A stretch of DNA of 64,000 bases, from assembly GCA_903884945.1 (NCBI GenBank), contig CAISGR010000103.1:95270-159269 (forward strand), read 5' to 3'. The notes beneath the pieces were generated by a model that saw nothing but the letters and a program-made list of their open reading frames with translations, made no database searches and had not been told where the DNA came from. Each line of letters begins with the position of its first letter. Position 1 is the stretch's first letter. Source of the stretch: an uncultured bacterium (lineage in GTDB: Bacteria; Pseudomonadota; Alphaproteobacteria; Sphingomonadales; Sphingomonadaceae). Shown here in pieces: positions 15,766 through 24,767 of this stretch. A program made the translations under genes and the position numbers.

Positions 15766-16271
15766 ACTGGCTCCGGATCGGGGGCGGCGTGCTCGGGCTG
15801 ATCGTCATCGGCTCGCTGCTGTGGATCGTCGCGGACCACAAGCGCCTGGTAGCCGTCGAGAAGGCGCAGAAGGCCTGTATCGCCGGCGTGAAGGCCAAGG
15901 GCGACGCCGGCGACATCTCCAGCTGCCCGGCCGAGATCGCCGCCCGGATCGAGACCGCGCGGCGCGCCGATGCGTGCGAGGCGGCGCTCCAGGGCGCGAA
16001 CCTTTCCGCCGTGCGCGCGGTGTGCGGGCTCCAGGTGAAGCGTCTCCAGGCCGAGCGCGATGCCGTCGCGGCCAACCTGGCCGACACCGCCAGCCAGCTC
16101 GCCGGCGCGAAAGCGGATCGCGACGCCGCCGTCCTGCGCGCCGAGGCGCGCGCCACCACCACCGCCACCCGAAAGGCCGCCAATGACCGGACGATCGAAA
16201 CTGCTCCCCGCACTGCCGATGGCAATGTGCATTGCGATGCTGAGTGCCTGCGCCGGCTCGCCGGCGACTAG
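15762..16271 (+). CDS. Rz-like inner-membrane spanin
   Basis: 169 aa. An N-terminal transmembrane helix (VLGLIVIGSLLWIVA) is followed by a long Ala/Arg/Glu-rich coiled coil, with Cys residues that could form disulfides. It should span the periplasm and pair with the nested lipoprotein to fuse inner and outer membranes at lysis. Starts 4 bp inside the endolysin gene. Its 3' end overlaps the lipoprotein gene by 89 bp in another frame, the classic Rz/Rz1 arrangement. Confidence 0.8.
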   Translation: MNWLRIGGGVLGLIVIGSLLWIVADHKRLVAVEKAQKACIAGVKAKGDAGDISSCPAEIAARIETARRADACEAALQGANLSAVRAVCGLQVKRLQAERDAVAANLADTASQLAGAKADRDAAVLRAEARATTTATRKAANDRTIETAPRTADGNVHCDAECLRRLAGD

Positions 16272-16491
16272 GCCCGCGATGGCGCCCGATCCGATCGTGG
16301 AGACGCGCACCGTGACGCGGCTGGTTTGCCCGGCCGAGCTGAGCGCGCCCACGCCCGCGCCCGTGCCGCCCTATGCCGGCCCCGCGGTCGACGTGCCGGC
16401 CGAGCTGCTCAGCTGGTACGCCGCGCATTTCCTGCGCGAGCGGCTGCTGGCCGCACGCCTGGACGATGGCCGGGAGCAGTGCCCGAAATGA
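16183..16491 (+). CDS. Rz1-like outer-membrane lipoprotein spanin
   Basis: 102 aa. Signal peptide with lipobox (MLSAC, cleavage before Cys23), then a Pro-rich segment (APTPAPVPPYAGP) typical of Rz1. Embedded in the end of the Rz-like gene in a different frame. Longer than most Rz1 proteins; the C-terminal 40 residues are charged and helical. Confidence 0.8.
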   Translation: MTGRSKLLPALPMAMCIAMLSACAGSPATRPAMAPDPIVETRTVTRLVCPAELSAPTPAPVPPYAGPAVDVPAELLSWYAAHFLRERLLAARLDDGREQCPK

Positions 16492-18941
16492 GCGTCTTCG
16501 GTGGTTCCGAGAGCGACGACGGCACGGCGCTCGCGCGGCTGGCCGCGCTCGAAGCGGCGATGGCCGAACTGGCCACGACGGTCGGCACCAATGCCGGCGC
16601 GGCGGGCGATGCGGTTGCCGGCGAGGCGACGACCAGGGCCAGCGGCGACCAGGCGCTGACGACAGCGATCCAAGCGGAAGAAACCGCGCGGATCGCGGGC
16701 GATACCGACCTGGCGACCCAGCTCGGCGCCGAGATCCAGGCGCGCATCGCCGGCGACGAAGCCGCGTTGGGTAACGAGGCAAGCGCGCGCGTGCTCGCCG
16801 ATGCCGCACTCGGTCTCCGGATCGACGACGAGATAACCGCCCGCGGCGCTGCCGTGACCGGTGAAGCGACGACACGCGCCAACGCCGATACCGCGCTGGG
16901 CATCCGGATCGACGGCGAGATCACCGCCCGCGGCGCTGCCGTGACCGGTGAAGCGACGACACGCGCCAACGCTGATACCGCGCTGGGCGTCCGGATCGAT
17001 GGCGAGATCACCGCGCGTGGCGCCGCCGTGACCGGCGAAGCGACGACGCGCGCCAACGCCGACACTGCGCTGGGCGTTCGGATCGATGGCGAGGCGACGA
17101 CGCGCACGAATGCCGATACCGCGCTGGGCGCCCGGATCGATGGCGAGATCGTCGCGCGCGCCGCCGGCGACGCGAATATCGTGGCATCACTTCCCCGCCG
17201 CTCCAGCCGGGCCGCCGACAACTCCATCCAATCGACTACAGCGCTGGCGGTGGACGCCGACCTTTCCGTCACGCTGGGCGCGAACGTGCTTGCGTTCCTG
17301 AGGGGGCGGATCTTCTACGCGAGCGGGGCGACTGGCGATCTCAAGTATCGCTTCGACGGTCCCGCCGCGCCCGTCGCCGTGCAGATCAAACGTCAGACGC
17401 TTGCGCCGGGTGCTACCTCCTATAGCGGCATCGCGCTCGACACTTCGTACAGCGGCTCGGATATCGTGGTCGACGGTGGCGCAGGCGCGGGTTTGATCGA
17501 GTTCGAGGCGCTTGTTCAGAACGGCGCAAATGCTGGCGATTTCGTCTTCAAATGGGCTCAGAGCGCCACCGAGGCGGTCAACACCACGGTCAAGGCCGGG
17601 AGCTGGATCGAGTGCTCGCTCCTGCCCTGGACGAGCGCCTTCGCGTTCGCCAACACGGCGATCGCCAAGCTGGGCGCTTTTGTCACAGGCTTTTCGGCCG
17701 GACATAATCTCGTCAATGCGTCGCTGGGCGAAGGTAACTCACGCCTGGAAACGATCGCAACCGGCACCAAGCTGGAAGCTCAACTCAACGGCACGACACC
17801 GACGTTCACCTGCACCGTCGACGGTGGCGCGCCGTTTACCATCACCGTTCCCGCGGGGTGGTCGTGGGTGACCATCTTCTCTGGGCTAAGCGACGGGCCT
17901 CACCGGGTCACCATCTCGGGCCAGTACATCGAATCGGATAATACGCTGCGGGTTACCGGATCGGTGCCAGCCATTGCCCGACCCAGTGACATCCCGAACA
18001 TCTACCGGCTCGGCAGCGCACCGTTCATTACCTACGGCGCGACCGAAGGCGTCACCCTGATCAACCAGAATCTCTTTCCTGCGCCGTACCAACGGCAGTG
18101 GACGGCCGGTGCTGGCTTCGGGCTGCGCTTCAAAGCAACCACGACCTCGATTCGCCTCTGGATGTACAACAAGGCGAACCCGTCGCGGATGATCGTGTTG
18201 CAGGACGGCGTGCAGATCGCCGACGTGACGCCCAGCGGAACGGGTAGCGGCTATGATCTGGTCACGCTCAAGACAGGCCTCCCGCTCACCTCGTGCGAGT
18301 ACGAGATCAAGATGATCGAGGTCGGCCGTACGACCTACATCTATGACCTGCTCGTCGATGCGCTCGATACGGTGGTGCACACGGCGAAGCCGATCGACGC
18401 CCATTACGGCGACAGCATCGCCGCCGAGACGAATGCCGGAGGCGGCGTGACCTTCGACGCCCGGAATGGCGACGCGTATCAGATCGCCGCCGCGAGCGGC
18501 CACAGCGCGGTTCTGCTCGGTACCGGCGGCGCGAAGGTCTCGACCGCTCTGCGCGATGGCACCGCACGGGTGACCGGCCTGCCGGTGCTGCCCGACCGAG
18601 TCTTCATCACGGCCGGCACGAACGACATGTTTGCCGCGGTCCCGCTGGCGACGTTCCGGGCCGACTACAAGACCATGCTGTCCAATCTGCGCGCGGGGCT
18701 TTCCTCCGGGCAGAAGATCTATGCGCGCGGCATCCTGCCCCGTGTCGGCTACACCGCGCAGCGCCTCGCCTATAACACAGAGATGCAGGCGGCGGTCGCC
18801 GAGACCGCGGACCCAAACATCATCTACGTCAACACGGACGATTGGATCGATGCCACCGCCGGAGTCGATACGGTCGAGGGGCTTCACCCCAACGTCGCGG
18901 GCTACGCAAAGATGACGGCCCGGCAGTTGGCGGCGCTATGA
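16488..18941 (+). CDS. Repeat-containing phage fibre with C-terminal SGNH/GDSL hydrolase
   Basis: 817 aa. The N-terminal ~230 residues are Ala/Thr-rich, with a 29-residue repeat (LGIRIDGEITARGAAVTGEA...) likely forming a trimeric fibre shaft. Middle beta-rich domains follow. The C-terminal ~190 residues carry SGNH blocks: GDS (642-643 Asp-Ser nucleophile), GTND (710-713) and GLHPN (His800). This should deacetylate or deesterify a surface polysaccharide. It sits in the lysis region rather than with the tail genes. Whether it is a virion fibre is inferred. Confidence 0.75.
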   Translation: MSVFGGSESDDGTALARLAALEAAMAELATTVGTNAGAAGDAVAGEATTRASGDQALTTAIQAEETARIAGDTDLATQLGAEIQARIAGDEAALGNEASARVLADAALGLRIDDEITARGAAVTGEATTRANADTALGIRIDGEITARGAAVTGEATTRANADTALGVRIDGEITARGAAVTGEATTRANADTALGVRIDGEATTRTNADTALGARIDGEIVARAAGDANIVASLPRRSSRAADNSIQSTTALAVDADLSVTLGANVLAFLRGRIFYASGATGDLKYRFDGPAAPVAVQIKRQTLAPGATSYSGIALDTSYSGSDIVVDGGAGAGLIEFEALVQNGANAGDFVFKWAQSATEAVNTTVKAGSWIECSLLPWTSAFAFANTAIAKLGAFVTGFSAGHNLVNASLGEGNSRLETIATGTKLEAQLNGTTPTFTCTVDGGAPFTITVPAGWSWVTIFSGLSDGPHRVTISGQYIESDNTLRVTGSVPAIARPSDIPNIYRLGSAPFITYGATEGVTLINQNLFPAPYQRQWTAGAGFGLRFKATTTSIRLWMYNKANPSRMIVLQDGVQIADVTPSGTGSGYDLVTLKTGLPLTSCEYEIKMIEVGRTTYIYDLLVDALDTVVHTAKPIDAHYGDSIAAETNAGGGVTFDARNGDAYQIAAASGHSAVLLGTGGAKVSTALRDGTARVTGLPVLPDRVFITAGTNDMFAAVPLATFRADYKTMLSNLRAGLSSGQKIYARGILPRVGYTAQRLAYNTEMQAAVAETADPNIIYVNTDDWIDATAGVDTVEGLHPNVAGYAKMTARQLAAL
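16799..17170 (+). repeat. Tandem 87-bp repeats in the fibre gene
   Basis: About three near-identical 87-bp (29-codon) units followed by shortened units. They stay in frame, so copy number can change without breaking the gene, making shaft length variable. Confidence 0.75.
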
Positions 18942-18943
18942 GC

Positions 18944-19750
18944 CTAACGCTGCAACGCCACCCAGTTCTCCAGGACGATCGGCGCGGTATCGGCGGAGGA
19001 AACCGGCGTCAGGGCGCCAGTTTCCTCAAGTCGGTGCCAGGCGTATCCAGCGTCTTCGACGAGGCGCGCGGGTTCGGCAGGGTCGAACCCGGCAAGCCGG
19101 GCGAGCGGCGGACACACCTCCATAAAGATCACGCCTGGCAGGCGCTTTTCCAGCATGCGCGCGGCTCCACGGAAAACGGCGGTCTCGTAGCCTTCCACGT
19201 CGATCTTGAGCAGGCCGATCGCCGTAATGCCCTGCTCGGCGATAAAAGCGTCGAGCGTTGTAGCCTCTACCTTGACCGGGTGGAGCGACGCCGCGGTCGC
19301 GATCTTGGCATTCGCGCGGCGCTTCGGGGGGGCGTCGAACACAAGGGTTCCAGGCTTATCGGCGAGCGCGACACGGTGTGCGACGACGCGCTCCAAGCCA
19401 TTCAACGCGAGGTTCTTGCCGAGCGCTTCGAATGTCGTCGGCCCCGGTTCGAACGCATGGATCGTCCGTTCCGGGAATTCACGGCCGAGCAGCGCGGAAA
19501 CGATGCCGATGTTAGCGCCGATATCGATAATCGGGCTGTCGTCCTTGGGCGTGCGCGTCAGGAAGAAATTCTGCTCGGCGGCAGAAATGCAGACGCGCAT
19601 CGAATGATATTCGGAAAAGTTGACGAAGTTGCCGATTCGGGCTCCGTTGCGGAGACTGAATGTCACCGGCCCCGCCAGCGACCGCAACCGCCAGCCGATA
19701 TATTCCATCCCGAGAGCCGGGTTTCGAAGCGCTTTGGCGATATTCTGCAT
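18944..19750 (-). CDS. FkbM-family methyltransferase (cargo gene)
   Basis: 268 aa from ATG 19750; an upstream TTG adds 6 residues. SAM-binding motif IIDIGANIGIVSALL with the acidic FEPGP next, then LKIDVEGYE, both FkbM hallmarks. These enzymes O-methylate sugars or polyketides. It is the only gene on this strand within the late block and ends 2 bp past the fibre gene, so it looks like a moron with its own expression. A role in changing host surface sugars (lysogenic conversion) is inferred. Confidence 0.85.
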   Translation of the reverse strand: MQNIAKALRNPALGMEYIGWRLRSLAGPVTFSLRNGARIGNFVNFSEYHSMRVCISAAEQNFFLTRTPKDDSPIIDIGANIGIVSALLGREFPERTIHAFEPGPTTFEALGKNLALNGLERVVAHRVALADKPGTLVFDAPPKRRANAKIATAASLHPVKVEATTLDAFIAEQGITAIGLLKIDVEGYETAVFRGAARMLEKRLPGVIFMEVCPPLARLAGFDPAEPARLVEDAGYAWHRLEETGALTPVSSADTAPIVLENWVALQR

Positions 19751-19809
19751 GTGCGAAACTCTGCACAATTCGGATCGAACCGCAAGCGGCAGCTGCGGAG
19801 CATCGCATC

Positions 19810-20259
19810 ATGATTCTACCCTACCATCTCGACGCCACGCGCGAGCAGCTCGTCGTGCCGCTCGTGCTCGCGCTGACGTCGCTCAATTCGAGCTTCGTCG
19901 TGCCCGGCCCGACGACGATCGTCGTGCTCGGCGTCGGCGTGCCCTCGCTGTCGCTGCTGTTCGGCGTGATCGGCGTCGGCCTCGGCCAGCTGCTCGCGCC
20001 GGCGCCAGTGCCGCCGCTGGGCTGGAAGCGCCGGTCGGCGCTGGTGGCGGCGCTGATGTTCCTGGCGATCGGCATCGTCATCGCGACCGGCCAGCAGCCG
20101 CTGGTGGCCATGAGCTGGGGAATCGGCCTGGGCTTTAGCGGCCTGGCCGTCGTCACCGCGCTGGGCAGCGGCGCGAAGGACGGAATCAAGCGTCTGTTCG
20201 AAACATTCACCGCAATGGTCGCCGCGCGGATCGGCGGATCGAAAGGAAGTGACACATGA
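19810..20259 (+). CDS. Multi-span membrane protein, holin candidate
   Basis: 149 aa with about four hydrophobic segments (VVPLVLALTSL, LFGVIGVGLGQLLA, LVAALMFLAIGIVIA, LGFSGLAVVTAL) and a charged C-terminus. Phage holins are small, multi-span and lie near the endolysin. Here the endolysin is 4 kb upstream, but no better holin is seen. Overlaps the next gene by 4 bp. Confidence 0.55.
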   Translation: MILPYHLDATREQLVVPLVLALTSLNSSFVVPGPTTIVVLGVGVPSLSLLFGVIGVGLGQLLAPAPVPPLGWKRRSALVAALMFLAIGIVIATGQQPLVAMSWGIGLGFSGLAVVTALGSGAKDGIKRLFETFTAMVAARIGGSKGSDT

Positions 20260-20648
20260 AGCCTGTCGACATCGCGTCGATCCTGGTCAGCCTCCTGATC
20301 ATCTGTGTAGTGCTCTTCGCGTTCTGGAAGCACGGCAGGGGCAATCCCGAAAGCACCGGCCATCTCGGCCGCCAGATGCGCAAGCACAGCGAGACGATCG
20401 CGTCGCTGGAGGAGCGGCTCCAGGGCTGCGCGACGCGCGGCGCGGTAGATCTCCTGTCCGAGCAGGTCCACAACCTTAAGGCGAGCGCGGCGTCGAGCGG
20501 CGAAGTGGTTGCGCTGGAAAACAAGATCAACGGCCTCAGCTCGACCCTGTCGGCCCGGATCGACGCCGTGAAGGACACGGCCGAGGATACGCGATCGGGT
20601 GTGCGCCGGATCGAGGCGATCCTCATGCGCGATGCGATCAGCCGATGA
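20256..20648 (+). CDS. DUF2730-like membrane/coiled-coil protein (Mu gp24 type)
   Basis: 130 aa. N-terminal transmembrane helix (ILVSLLIICVVLFAFW) then a long coiled coil. Matches the DUF2730 proteins found at this position in Mu-like phages. Role unknown. Overlaps neighbours by 4 bp. Confidence 0.7.
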   Translation: MKPVDIASILVSLLIICVVLFAFWKHGRGNPESTGHLGRQMRKHSETIASLEERLQGCATRGAVDLLSEQVHNLKASAASSGEVVALENKINGLSSTLSARIDAVKDTAEDTRSGVRRIEAILMRDAISR

Positions 20649-20947
20649 CCTACGCGCAGGAGAACGACGCATTCCGCCGGCTGAAGATCCTCCAGCTCCT
20701 CGTCGAGGACGGTGGCCAGGCCAGCGATGACAAGCTGATCACCGCGATGCGTGCCGTGGGCGAGCGCATCGGCCTGGATCTCGCGGCGGTGCGCCGCATG
20801 CTGCGCGAGCTGGAGGCCCGGGATTGCCTGACGATCGAGCTGGTCCGCGACACCGTGATGGTCGCCCGCATTACCGAGCACGGCCGGATGGCGGCAGCCG
20901 GCGACATCATGGTCGGTGGTGTCCGCAGTCCGTTCCAGGGGCTCTGA
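20645..20947 (+). CDS. Winged-helix protein (Mu gp26-like)
   Basis: 100 aa. Small winged-helix pattern (RLKILQLLVEDGGQASDDKL, then VRRMLRELEARDCLTIE). Mu-like phages have such a protein just before the small terminase. Exact function unknown. Confidence 0.65.
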   Translation: MTYAQENDAFRRLKILQLLVEDGGQASDDKLITAMRAVGERIGLDLAAVRRMLRELEARDCLTIELVRDTVMVARITEHGRMAAAGDIMVGGVRSPFQGL

Positions 20948-20948
20948 G

Positions 20949-21524
20949 ATGGTGCGCATCCAGGCATCGTCGATCGACAAGCTGGGCGGCGACATCGTCG
21001 AGTGGGTCGGCCGGCGCCGCGCCGAGGGCATGGCGATCGACGCGATCCTCGAGGAGCTGAATTCGCTTCCCGCGCTCCAGGAGGCGGAGATCCGCATTTC
21101 GCGCTCGGCGCTCGGCCGGCACCTCAAGAGCATCGCCGAAGTGGGCGAGCGGATGCGCCGCGCGACGGCGATCACCGAATCGCTCGCCCGCATGGGCAAC
21201 CGCGCCGACAACAAGATGCTGCGCGGCACGATCGACCTGATCAATTCCAGCCTGCTCGACGTTCTGCTGGCCGAGGAGGAAGGCGAGGACGGCACGTTCC
21301 GCCCGATCGAACTGACGCCCGCCAAGGTGAAGGCGCTGGCGCAGACGGTCGAATCGCTCGCGCGGGCCGAGAAGATCGACCTGGAGCGCGAGGCGAAGAT
21401 CCGCGCTGAGGCGAAGCTGGAGGCCATCGCAGAAGGCCGTAAGAAGCTCGATGCGGCTGGCCGATCGGGCGACCTCGATCCGGAGGCGCTCGCGCGCGCC
21501 AAGCGCATCATGGGTTACGACTGA
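20949..21524 (+). CDS. DUF3486 / small terminase (Mu gp27-like)
   Basis: 191 aa. An N-terminal HTH-like part (GGDIVEWVGRRRAEGMAIDAI, then SRSALGRHL) precedes a helical C-terminus. DUF3486 proteins occupy the small-terminase position before the packaging ATPase in Mu-like phages. Its last base is shared with the next ATG. Confidence 0.8.
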   Translation: MVRIQASSIDKLGGDIVEWVGRRRAEGMAIDAILEELNSLPALQEAEIRISRSALGRHLKSIAEVGERMRRATAITESLARMGNRADNKMLRGTIDLINSSLLDVLLAEEEGEDGTFRPIELTPAKVKALAQTVESLARAEKIDLEREAKIRAEAKLEAIAEGRKKLDAAGRSGDLDPEALARAKRIMGYD

Positions 21525-23038
21525 TGTCCGACATCGTCGTCGGCGACGAGCTGGCCCGCCTCATCAATTTCATTCCCTTTCAGCGCCGGTGGCTGGCGGA
21601 CAAGAGCCGCTTCAAGGCCGGAATGTTCGCCCGCCAGACCGGCAAGACCTTCGGCACCTGCGCCGAACTGGTCGAGGATTGCATCGAGGCGGAGATCGCG
21701 CGGAAGCGCACGCGCTGGGTGATCCTGTCGCGCGGCGAGCGCCAGGCGAAGGAGGCGATGGACGAGAACGTGAAGCCGATGACCCGCGCCTTCTGGGAAA
21801 TCTATCGCGGCCTGATGTCCGGCCCGGTTCCCGAGATCGAGGAGGGCGAGTTCCGCGTCACCCGCGCAGATGGCAGCGACGCGACCTATAAGCAGTTCGA
21901 AGTCATCTATCCGGGCGGCTCGCGCATCACCGCCTTGCCCGCCAACCCCGATACGGCACGCGGCTTTTCCTCCAACGTGTTGTTCGACGAATTCGCGTTC
22001 CATGCGAACAGCAAGGCGATCTGGGGCGCGGCGTTCCCGATCATCTCCAAGGGCTGGAAGGCCCGCGTGGTTTCCACGCCGAACGGGAAGACCAACAAGT
22101 TCTACGAGATCATGACCGAGGTGCCGACCATCTGGTCGCGCCACACGGTCAATATTCACCAGGCCGTGGCCGAGGGTCTCGACCGCAATATCGACGAACT
22201 GCGCGCCGGCCTCGGCGATCCCGACCTCTGGGCCCAGGAATATGAGCTGCAATGGCGCGACGAGGCGAGCGCCTGGATCGACTACGATCTGATCGCCGCC
22301 TGCGAGACGGCCGGCTACGGCCGCAAGCGCTATATGGAATTCGACATCAACCGCCAGTTGACGGTGTGTGTCGAGACGGGCGAGCCGCTGCCGCCGCTGC
22401 GCGGCCCCGTCTATGTCGGCATGGATATCGCGCGGAAGAAGGATCTGACCTGCATCTGGGTCGCCGAGCGGATCGGCGACGTCCTTTACCCCCGCGAGAT
22501 GATCATCATGCGGCGCGCGCCGTTCGCCGCCCAGCATGACGAGCTGAAGCGCATCCAGGCGCGCGACCGGCCGGTGCGCTTCTCGATCGACCAGACCGGC
22601 ATGGGCGAGCCGTTCGTGGAACATGCGCAGAGCTATCTCGGCGCCTATTGCTGCGAGGGCATCATCTTCACGCCCGGCTCGCGCTTCGCCCTTGCGGCGA
22701 TGCTGAAGGAATCGATGGAGGACCGGAAGTTCCGCCTTCCGGTCGGCGATATCGACCTGCGCGCCGATCTTCACTCCATCACCAAGGCGGTGACCCAGAC
22801 CGGGGCCGTTCGCCTCGTCCATGACGGCGAGAGCGATGGCCATGGCGACCGCTTCTGGGCCGCCGCCCTATGCGTAAACGCTGGCGGCGGCGAGGCTCAG
22901 CTCATCCGGTACCTGTCTGTCCGCAAAGCCGGCTTCGGCGACGGCGGCGGCCAGGGCGACGATCTCGACGACGCATTCGCCAACCGACACGGCCGCCGCC
23001 CGGTCTCGCACGGCCGGTTCGGTTCCGGCGCCTGGTAA
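21524..23038 (+). CDS. Terminase large subunit (Mu gp28-like)
   Basis: 504 aa. Packages phage DNA into proheads. The N-terminal ATPase has Walker A ARQTGKT (36-42) and Walker B VLFDEF (152-157). The C-terminal RNase H-like nuclease shows MDIARKKD, a DQTGMGEP segment and HGDRFWA. The last ~30 residues are Gly/Asp-rich. Confidence 0.95.
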   Translation: MSDIVVGDELARLINFIPFQRRWLADKSRFKAGMFARQTGKTFGTCAELVEDCIEAEIARKRTRWVILSRGERQAKEAMDENVKPMTRAFWEIYRGLMSGPVPEIEEGEFRVTRADGSDATYKQFEVIYPGGSRITALPANPDTARGFSSNVLFDEFAFHANSKAIWGAAFPIISKGWKARVVSTPNGKTNKFYEIMTEVPTIWSRHTVNIHQAVAEGLDRNIDELRAGLGDPDLWAQEYELQWRDEASAWIDYDLIAACETAGYGRKRYMEFDINRQLTVCVETGEPLPPLRGPVYVGMDIARKKDLTCIWVAERIGDVLYPREMIIMRRAPFAAQHDELKRIQARDRPVRFSIDQTGMGEPFVEHAQSYLGAYCCEGIIFTPGSRFALAAMLKESMEDRKFRLPVGDIDLRADLHSITKAVTQTGAVRLVHDGESDGHGDRFWAAALCVNAGGGEAQLIRYLSVRKAGFGDGGGQGDDLDDAFANRHGRRPVSHGRFGSGAW

Positions 23039-23047
23039 GGAACCATC

Positions 23048-24763
23048 ATGAACGACCTCGTCCCGTTTCAGGCCCCACCACCGCCCACGCTGATCGACAG
23101 CCGCGGCCGGCCGCTGCGTGCCGCCGTCGACACGCTGACGCGCGAGATCGCCGCGCCGATGATGGCGGGCATGCGCTCGATCATGTCCGGGCATCCCGCC
23201 CAGGGGCTCGATCCGGTGCGCCTGGCGAACATCCTGCGCGAGGCTGAGAATGGCGATGCGACCGCCTATCTCGAACTGGCCGAGGAGATGGAGGAGAAAT
23301 ACCCCCATTATCTGTCGGTGCTCGGCACGCGGAAGCGCGCGGTCTCGCAGCAGCCGATCAATGTCGAGGCGGCGAGCGACGATCCGGAGGACGAAGCCGA
23401 CGCGCAGCTCGTGCGCGACTGGCTGGCCCGGATGACGCTCCAGGGCGAACTGTTCGACATCCTGGACGCGATCGGCAAGGGCTATAGCGCGACCGAGATC
23501 GTGTGGGAGCTGACCCCGGAGGCCTGGCTCCCGAAACAGCTGAAGTACCGCTTTCCGCAATTCTTCGAATTCGATCGGGTGACCGGCGAGGAGCTGCTGC
23601 TCAAGGGCGGGATGGACGGGACCAGCGGGCTTGCGCAGCCGCTGGCCGAGCACAAGTTCATCGTGCACGTCGCAAAGGCGAAGTCGGGCCTGCCGATCCG
23701 GGGCGGCCTCGCCCGGGCGGTCTGCTGGTATTACCTGTTCTGCAATTTCGGCCTGAAGGACTGGCTGGTCTTTCTCGACGTGTACGGCCTGCCGCTGCGT
23801 GTCGGCAAATACGCCAACGGGACGAGCGAGGACGATATCCGGCGGCTCGCCCAGGCCGTCGCCCAGATCGGCACCGATGCCGGCTGCGTGATCCCCCAGT
23901 CCATGGTGATCGAGTTCATCACCTCGGGCGGCGCGGCGGCGAACCCGGAGATGTTCAAGACGCTCTGCACGCATATCGACGACCAGGTCTCGAAGGTGGT
24001 GCTCGGGCAGACCAGCTCGGCCGACGCGAAATCGGGCGGACTCGGCACCGGCCAGGCCGATCTGCACGGCGAGGTTCGCAAGGACATCAAGACGGCCGAT
24101 TCGGTCGACCTTTCCGTCACGCTGACCGAACAGGTCGCCAAGCCGATCGTGATGTTCAATCGCGGGGTGCGCCGGCGCTATCCCTGCATCCGCGTCGGCG
24201 AGCCCGATCCGGTCGACGTGAAACAGGCGCTGGAAGCGATCGCGGCCGGGGTGAAGCACAAGGTCAGGATCGGCGTCAGCTACTTCCGGAAAGTGACCGG
24301 CATTCCCGAGCCGAAGGCGGATGAGGAGCTTCTCCAGGACGATCCGGAAACCCCGGGCGCTGGCGCTGGCGAGAATGACGATGGGCCGTCTGGAGCCAAA
24401 GCGGCCGCGCCTGCCTTCTCAGGGCCTTCTCAGGGGCCGAATGGGGCGATTCAGCGCCGGGGCAAGGATGCGGTTGCGGCCGCCGCGCGGATCGATGGCG
24501 GAAAGCCCCCGCGCGAGCCCGATGCGGTCGATAATCTCGTCGACGGGATCGTCGGCCAGCTGGCCGGCCTGGACGATGCGCTGCTCGGCGGGTTCGAGGA
24601 CATGATCGCCGCGGCGAATTCGATGGACGAGGTCCGCGAGCTGATGGCGATCCGCGCCGGCGACATGATCGCGGAGATGGACGTGACCGCCGTCGCCCAG
24701 CTGCTGGAGCGCGCCGGCTTCGCCTCGCGCGTCGCCGGCCTGATCGAGAAGCCCGGTCGCTAG
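23048..24763 (+). CDS. Portal protein, DUF935 (Mu gp29-like)
   Basis: 571 aa. Forms the dodecameric DNA entry vertex. DUF935 features include YPHYLSVLGTRKRAVSQQPI and WYYLFCNFGLKDWLVFLDVYG. A flexible Gly/Ala/Pro linker (about 440-490) contains two TTCTCAGGG sequences at DNA level. Preceded by AAGGAA. Confidence 0.93.
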   Translation: MNDLVPFQAPPPPTLIDSRGRPLRAAVDTLTREIAAPMMAGMRSIMSGHPAQGLDPVRLANILREAENGDATAYLELAEEMEEKYPHYLSVLGTRKRAVSQQPINVEAASDDPEDEADAQLVRDWLARMTLQGELFDILDAIGKGYSATEIVWELTPEAWLPKQLKYRFPQFFEFDRVTGEELLLKGGMDGTSGLAQPLAEHKFIVHVAKAKSGLPIRGGLARAVCWYYLFCNFGLKDWLVFLDVYGLPLRVGKYANGTSEDDIRRLAQAVAQIGTDAGCVIPQSMVIEFITSGGAAANPEMFKTLCTHIDDQVSKVVLGQTSSADAKSGGLGTGQADLHGEVRKDIKTADSVDLSVTLTEQVAKPIVMFNRGVRRRYPCIRVGEPDPVDVKQALEAIAAGVKHKVRIGVSYFRKVTGIPEPKADEELLQDDPETPGAGAGENDDGPSGAKAAAPAFSGPSQGPNGAIQRRGKDAVAAAARIDGGKPPREPDAVDNLVDGIVGQLAGLDDALLGGFEDMIAAANSMDEVRELMAIRAGDMIAEMDVTAVAQLLERAGFASRVAGLIEKPGR

Positions 24764-24767
24764 ACCC

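Noticed and set aside
16799..17170. CRISPR-like array
   Set aside because: The 87-bp units are contiguous, in frame and without spacers; they are protein repeats.
18842..19813. Long rightward frame over the methyltransferase
   Set aside because: The leftward frame has full FkbM motifs; the rightward one has none.
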